Positions 58,291-64,000 of a stretch of 64,000 bases of DNA are shown here, one piece after another. The DNA is taken from NCBI GenBank assembly GCA_021234155.1, contig JAJEKV010000072.1:6466563-6530562 (forward strand). Direction: 5' to 3'. The translations under genes and the position numbers were made by a program. The notes under the pieces were generated by a model. It saw only the letters and a program-made list of their open reading frames with translations, made no database searches and was not told the origin of the DNA. How positions within the stretch are numbered: position 1 is the stretch's first letter; every line of letters starts with the position of its first letter. The stretch is from Isoetes taiwanensis. Its lineage: Eukaryota; Streptophyta; Lycopodiopsida; Isoetales; Isoetaceae.

Positions 58291-61200
58291 CCCACAGGAT
58301 GCCACTTCCGTACCATCTTCGAATTCTGGCGAGCCTGATGAAATGCTGGAAGGTAGTTCCCCTTAGTGCTCTTAGAATTACGCTGACAGCTTGGATGGGG
58401 CGCAAGTAAGGACGCGTCGTCACTTGTTCCGAAGCTGGGCGCTTTCGTTGACCAAATGGCAATGTTTTCGAACGCGGCCCAGCCGTGCTTTTTGGTTCAT
58501 GAGCCTTGATGTTCACCCGGCCGCATCAGCATCCAGAGCTTGGACCCTGCCCGGCGCCGTGATGAGCGAATAGTCCCGCACGTAAAGAGGCGCGTAATTG
58601 GCCCCACCAAACGGCTTACCTCGTGAAAGTGAAGAAAAGGAGGAAGCGCCGTGAGGGCGAAGCCACCGTTCGGAAAGTGATCCTCACGCGAGGCGACGCA
58701 CCATTGCGGGTGTCAGCCAGCGGAGACCCCGGCGACTTGAAGAGCTTGAGGAAGCAGTTTTGGGCCAAGGGCGTGATCGCATCAGCCAAGAAAGCCGGTG
58801 AGCCGCACCGGCGCGTCTTCTGGGCGGGCGCTGGGCGTCGGTGAAAATGTACCGACATTCCATGAGTGAGCATGCGCCCTGGCCAAAAGGCACCATTAAT
58901 CGTGCATTCGGATTGCGCGGAAAATGGGACGTACCGCCGACAAGTAGGAGTTTGCGTCGCATTTTGAGAGCAGCCAAGAAAAGCCCCGCTTTGAAGATGC
59001 CAGGATTTAAGGATCAGTGAGGTGGAGGCATTCCAAGAAGGTGTCGAGACCATAGCCGCGCATCCGCCGCCGCTGCCAACACGCCTGGCTAGCACGTAGA
59101 TCCAATTCGTGGTGCCAGTCCGCGAGTGGCACCTTCTTCCCACGTGGAGCGGCGCATCAAAACGTGATCCCACCGGAGATCCGCCATTGCCGAGATCCCC
59201 AGGTGGTGGTGCCCGCACCGCATACCATCCATGACCTTTGGTCCAAAAGGAAGGGGCGCCAATCGCAGGTTTAGAACTCAGCGTGGAGGTATCGTAGCCA
59301 GTGGAAGTGTATGAGAGAAGCGAACTACGCCCGCGCGTGGTTGGCCGAAAGGTTCCCCGAATCGACTGGCTAAGATCCGACCAAGAGCCCTCGCATTATT
59401 CAACGCATCCCAAAGAGAAGCAGTAGAGTCGAGAGCGATGGAGGCAAGCACCCGACCGACTGGCTTTAAAGCGCACCAACGTAGAGTTTGTAATCGGGAT
59501 TGTAACCTACGAGGTGTCGTGATATAATTTGTGCATAGGGAAGATCCTCTGGAGTCCATACTTCCCCGGATGAGTTGCGTGTTTGCCCGCTTCGCTTTAT
59601 GTAGGATAAATGATTGGCAGCTCAGCATGTACCCCATGAAGAGTTTGGGTCCCAGGCAGATCCGCAAAGATGCGATTTCCTCGTTATCCCTCAAGCACCC
59701 ATTGCACAAGCAGTCACCCCGCCAGTACCCATTTCCAAAGTGTTCTGTATCACCCAGATAGAAAATTCATGAAATATGCGCCATGGGCTTCCAAACCAAT
59801 TGCTGGTATAGAGTCCTGATCGTATGAGATCAAAGACCATAAAAGCACAAAGACAACCCTTTGTCTTCAATGGAGAGTTCCTCGCCAACCAAAGAAAATC
59901 GCGACCGCCGGAATATCCACAGGCTACTTCCACCGCTATTCTCGCGCTGAAGAGGTGGCGCCGAAAGCAAACGCGCGCTGTAAATCGTGATAGCGTGAGT
60001 GCAACCCGTGAAAGTCAAATGCGTACCGGCGAAAGAATGGGCGTGATGGGCGCTAAGTTTGTTTACCCTTACCGCCACCAATAGCCGCCTGCTTGTTGTT
60101 CGGGAGATCACGGATCCTAAATTGTCCTTCGAGCGAATAGGTATGCGGATCGCCCACCCGCTTCGGCAGTGTTGACCTGGGATAGCACGGGCAGTATTGA
60201 GATAGCAACGCAATTCCCCGCTGCCATCCGTAAGATCTTTCCCGCTTCGCACTCCTCGCGAAGTGAATCTTGGAAGAGAGGTGAGCCAGAGGTCTGGTGG
60301 GTAGAGCTGAGCCGCTAAGGAGGCGCAATTTGAGCCCCGCTGAAAGATTTTGGAACTTGAAGTACAGCCACAGCTGAGGCTGCAAAGGCATTGGAGTTTA
60401 GCAAATATCTCAAGGCCCTACCTCAGAGAGCGTGTTTGGGACTGGTGTCAGCCCCAATAAAGTCTGAATTTCCCGACCGAGTCGAAAGCCTCGCTGGATC
60501 TCATGAAGCTGGTTGACTTGAGCTGTGGGTACTTTTGAGATCTGCATGAGCCCTCAGCAGAGTCACATCTTGAAGTTTGGCTCTCCAAAAGTTGCAACTT
60601 GGGGCGCTTGCAGCCTGGAAGGTCCCGCGGGTGTAATGTGCGACGAGGCCTCTAGTGCCTGCTTGAACCTCTCGCCATAAGAGCGCCTTTGGGATTCTTA
60701 GAACTTGAGAGCAAAGCAGCCTTGAGCATCCCGCCGCTGATAATGGATACAACAAACCCAGGATTCCAGGGTGTTGTGGCGGTGGTGGAGCTTGTCAAGC
60801 GTTCCCGCTTGGGATGTTTGAGAAAAATGGTGGCAGCGGATGGTGTAGCTGGGAGAGGAGATGCGACATGGGTGTGGACCCTGAGCCACGACCTCGCTGG
60901 AATATGAAGTGCCAAAATCTCTAGTGAGGATTGGAAGGGAGTTTTGAGTGGAATTTTTGCGAGAATTTGGGTGGTGTGGGAGGGAAGCAATGACGGATGA
61001 GGGCTTGGTAAAGCGTGCTCCAATAAAACGTCCCGTGAACAAGGAATTCTACAGCAGCCCCATTTCTTGGAGAAGACGATAGAACATCATTTAGCTGGTA
61101 ATCTGTGGTGTTTGGAGGTGTAGCGTTGAGGACCAGGTTATAGAAAGTGCTTTTTATTGATATGGGGTGTTCTTGGATAGAATACCCGGCCAGTCTCTAC

Positions 61201-64000
61201 TTAAATTTAACAAAGGTTTCGCGGAGGGCTTGTCGATATTGGGCCCGACGATGGACATTGGCATGATAAGCAAAAAGTAATCTCAAACTCGCGGATACCC
61301 AGATCCCTAGATAGCAGAATGGCACGGGTGTAAGGTAACAGTGAAATACCTCGAAAAGCAAATGTTGAGTCAACGTAAATAGTGGTGCCATCGCATCACA
61401 AAGGTGTAATCCCTAAGGGGCCGTTAACGATATTAGCTTAATTTAATCAAGCCTTTAACCGCCTGACTGGGATCTAAGTTCCATTTGAGTATGGAAATTC
61501 TGTCATACCGCAAAGTCACTTTATTTTAACAAGGGCTTCCAACAAAGTAAGCTGGAAGTGGTATGATACATGCAGCTCTGATCCTTGGGGTTTAGTTTTT
61601 TGGGCGTAGGAAAATCTGTGCTCTAAGTGGAACGTCAGATGTGCTGAACGGGTGATAGGATGCCAAAGGCGTAGCGACGGCAAAGCCCGAGTACTTGGAG
61701 GACAAAGGCGCATAAGAGGAACTAAAAGGTTTGCTTTGCGGGAAGCACAACCGGGGAGGCTTAAGAGGTGTGAAGAGTGCTAAACCGAAACCCAGATGGT
61801 GCCGTGTCAAAAGATAAAGGGCGGCGTTCGGCGAAAACGCCGAAGTCCCGTATAGCTTTGGCAATGGTCCCAGCGGCCATAGACGAAAGAAAGATCGACG
61901 TGACAGATGGGTAAAAGCTAATACACCCATTAATGCCTCACCGCGAAAAGAAGGAAATGGCACCGAATGCCAAACCTGGGTATGCATATCATTAAAAGGA
62001 ATGTACCTATGTACTATGGCTAGATATGCAAAGGGAGAAAAGATTCTCATTTTAAAAACAGCCTCTGTACTTCAAAACACGCGCTGGCGCATTTGTGTGA
62101 TTTGGTCCACGCACAGTGAGTGCCTCAAAGGCTATATACATCTTAAACCCCAGTATAAAACTTAAGGCATCCGTATGGCGCCAAGATGGCCGGGCCGGGC
62201 CGGCTTGAATCTGGGAAGATCGCATCGGTGCCCACTAAACGCCGAGTGATCACTCTGCGTATACCCCTGTTCTGGATCTGCGCCGCCAACCGGGTGGTAC
62301 CCACCACCGGCCAGCGTCGGGATGTCGTAACATCCCACCTAGTACCCCAACGGGATTGAGGCAGGTTCTTACCTTCGGGCTGGGATCCTGAGTGTAACTT
62401 CCTTACCATCCCCAAGATACTACCTTCCCGCCTCAACCCTATGGGGGTTTCGCCTAGGACTTCTGAAGATGTGGCTTCCTGTTCTTTTTGCAATAGCGGC
62501 GAAAGGCCCACAAGAAATTAGTCAGCCAAGGCCTAATATTTGTAAAATCTCCACCATAATATGCAATATACTTTCAGTCACTGTGGAAGTTTTAGTTTCT
62601 GAAACCGTTCTCGTGGTATGATGTCTACCAGTGAATGAAATGCTTTTAGAATTAAACCATATTAACCAATAGGATGATGCCATCTAACTTTAAATGCATT
62701 GAACGCCATTCCAAACTTGAATACCTGATATGTATGTAGCCGTTTTCAACTAAACTTGAGTTACCTAAAAATTTTAAAATTTTAATCAAAGCAGCTAAAC
62801 CCAAACTCCTCTTAACAAGTTTTTGTCTCAAAACCACATGGCAGCATTTTTTGCAACTGTTGTCCATGAAGAAACTCGCATTATGCGCATCCCTTCTAAG
62901 CCCATCCCAACCGTTTCGAATTGATGGAACGCCTTTGGCGCCAGTGGATACGGCGCACGCCGGAGTCTTCGGCGCTGGAATGGATGCGCCCCAAACCGGA
63001 TGGAGTATTTCTCCACCAAACCCACCTTTAAAAGAAAGGCACTGGGCACCCTTAAACGCTATTGCAGGCCCAAAGAATGCGAGGGAAGTTTTGTCTCCGC
63101 TAACTGTGCGGAAGCGCCAGCCAAATTTTCTTGAGAATGGTGACCGTAGTTTTGTTGGTGCTTTCTCGCCAACCCATTGCCTTGAGGATAAAGGTGTGCT
63201 CTTGTGATGATGTGTATCGAGATAACCGGCCAGCTCCTTGATAGCATGCGATTGATGAAATGAACACCACGCCCACTCAGCCCGCGGGGCAGCCCAATCG
63301 CCATGGCCTGCTGCACAGCGGATAGCAGGTGACTTAGCCGTGCTTGCCGCAGTTGTTGTTCCCCTGAAGTGCACGCTTCCATTTGGTGGCGAGTCGCGAG
63401 AACTGTGGACGTATCGGGCACGCAGTGTGCCGCGCAGAGGGATCTTTATATAGGGTCCGCCAAAAGTCCGCCCCTGAATTTGGCCGGCGTGGGAAGCGCG
63501 CGGCGACCGTAGCCAAGGGAAGTACGCCAGCGCCCCACCCGCCGGCAAGCATCATCACACGGGTGGCGTGGGCGTAAGTATCTTTGAAGAGCTGCAATAA
63601 TAATACCCTACTAGAAGGATTTTGCGGCCTTGCGGTGTCACCTTAGCGAAATGGTTCACCAATCGGTGCCCTTTGATGAGCTTCAACAATGTCCGAACTT
63701 CATGAGGTGGCAGAACAATACGCCTGCTGATGCAGGTCCTTACCTTTTAGAAGGAGATGTCCTTAAAATCCACGTGGTGTAGTGTCACGGACCTCTCGGA
63801 GAAATTGGATACGCGGATCGCCGCTGGGCGCAGATAGCCGCTTCCTGTCTTCCTGTAAAGAGCACCCGTGGAGTGAGAGGCACCGCTGAAAACGTGGAAC
63901 CAAATGTGGTGTTGCCGTGACTGCGCGCGAAGCTGAGCATCGTGAAAGGCTGCTCGAGACCGCGCGAAGGTTACCATGTAACTGAACGAAGTACATTGAA
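58291..64000. other. GC-richer block of unknown identity
   Basis: Base composition changes from AT-rich to roughly balanced. Many overlapping frames are open on both strands, the longest 298 codons (62652-63548, -). None shows a family motif, frames on opposite strands are equally open, and no splice-like structure was seen. Candidate explanations are the internal part of a heavily mutated retroelement or low-quality consensus. Reverse transcriptase (YxDD) and integrase (HHCC) signatures were looked for and not found. No gene is called. Confidence 0.35.

Noticed and set aside
62652-63548. 298-codon minus-strand frame, the longest in the window
   Set aside because: The opposite strand is also open over much of it, the composition is GC-driven, and no motif or splice structure supports a gene.

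Overview
The window looks like nuclear DNA of a land plant, most likely a fern. The evidence is a nuclear-encoded photosystem I subunit K gene with a plastid transit peptide, GT-AG spliced genes, remains of PLS-class pentatricopeptide-repeat (PPR) genes written in the style typical of ferns, and very repeat-rich, AT-rich intergenic DNA. The fern assignment is an inference from PPR style. No sequence search was possible.

Three genes can be read intact. They are a HAD-family phosphatase (23456-24058, - strand), PsaK in three exons (29160-29718, - strand), and a 12-exon TatSF1/ELF9-type splicing-factor gene of 493 residues (32456-36000, + strand). Several others are recognisable but broken. These are an amidase_3-like hydrolase (9541-11181, +), an EDR4/DUF3133-like zinc-ribbon protein (41101-44219, -), a long PPR gene (about 26830-28620, +), a PPR scrap (19918-20170, +) and a DUF8039-like transposon-associated exon (about 3480-3890, -).

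The most unusual content is a pair of degenerate loci that resemble bacterial or phage DNA-modification modules. At 1-1243 (- strand, running off the left edge) a long coding stretch has the motif order of a beta-class N4/N6 DNA methyltransferase, but both catalytic motifs are altered. At 25084-26810 (+) another decayed gene contains a ParB-like domain (VIEGQH box). In bacteria ParB-like and methyltransferase domains often occur in one protein. The two loci may be halves of one undescribed plant family, which is a hypothesis. Both lie near copies of the palindrome GACATATGTC.

Layout: 0-3 kb methyltransferase-like relic and a possible LTR end; 3-9 kb tandem and dispersed repeats and a foldback element; 9-13 kb broken amidase-like gene and a duplicated exon; 13-23 kb mostly repeats (a second foldback, a foldback half, a small TIR element, 85-124 bp tandem arrays, a GC-rich island); 23-29 kb phosphatase, palindrome cluster, ParB-like relic and PPR relic; 29-36 kb PsaK, a 1 kb repeat element and the ELF9-like gene; 36-46 kb intergenic DNA with the EDR4-like relic; 46.4-58 kb an approximately 11.6 kb higher-order tandem array with alternating 2.77 and 2.24 kb units; 58-64 kb GC-richer sequence that could not be assigned. 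The genes do not form a shared pathway. PsaK, the phosphatase and the ELF9-like gene are independent housekeeping neighbours set in transposon-derived DNA.
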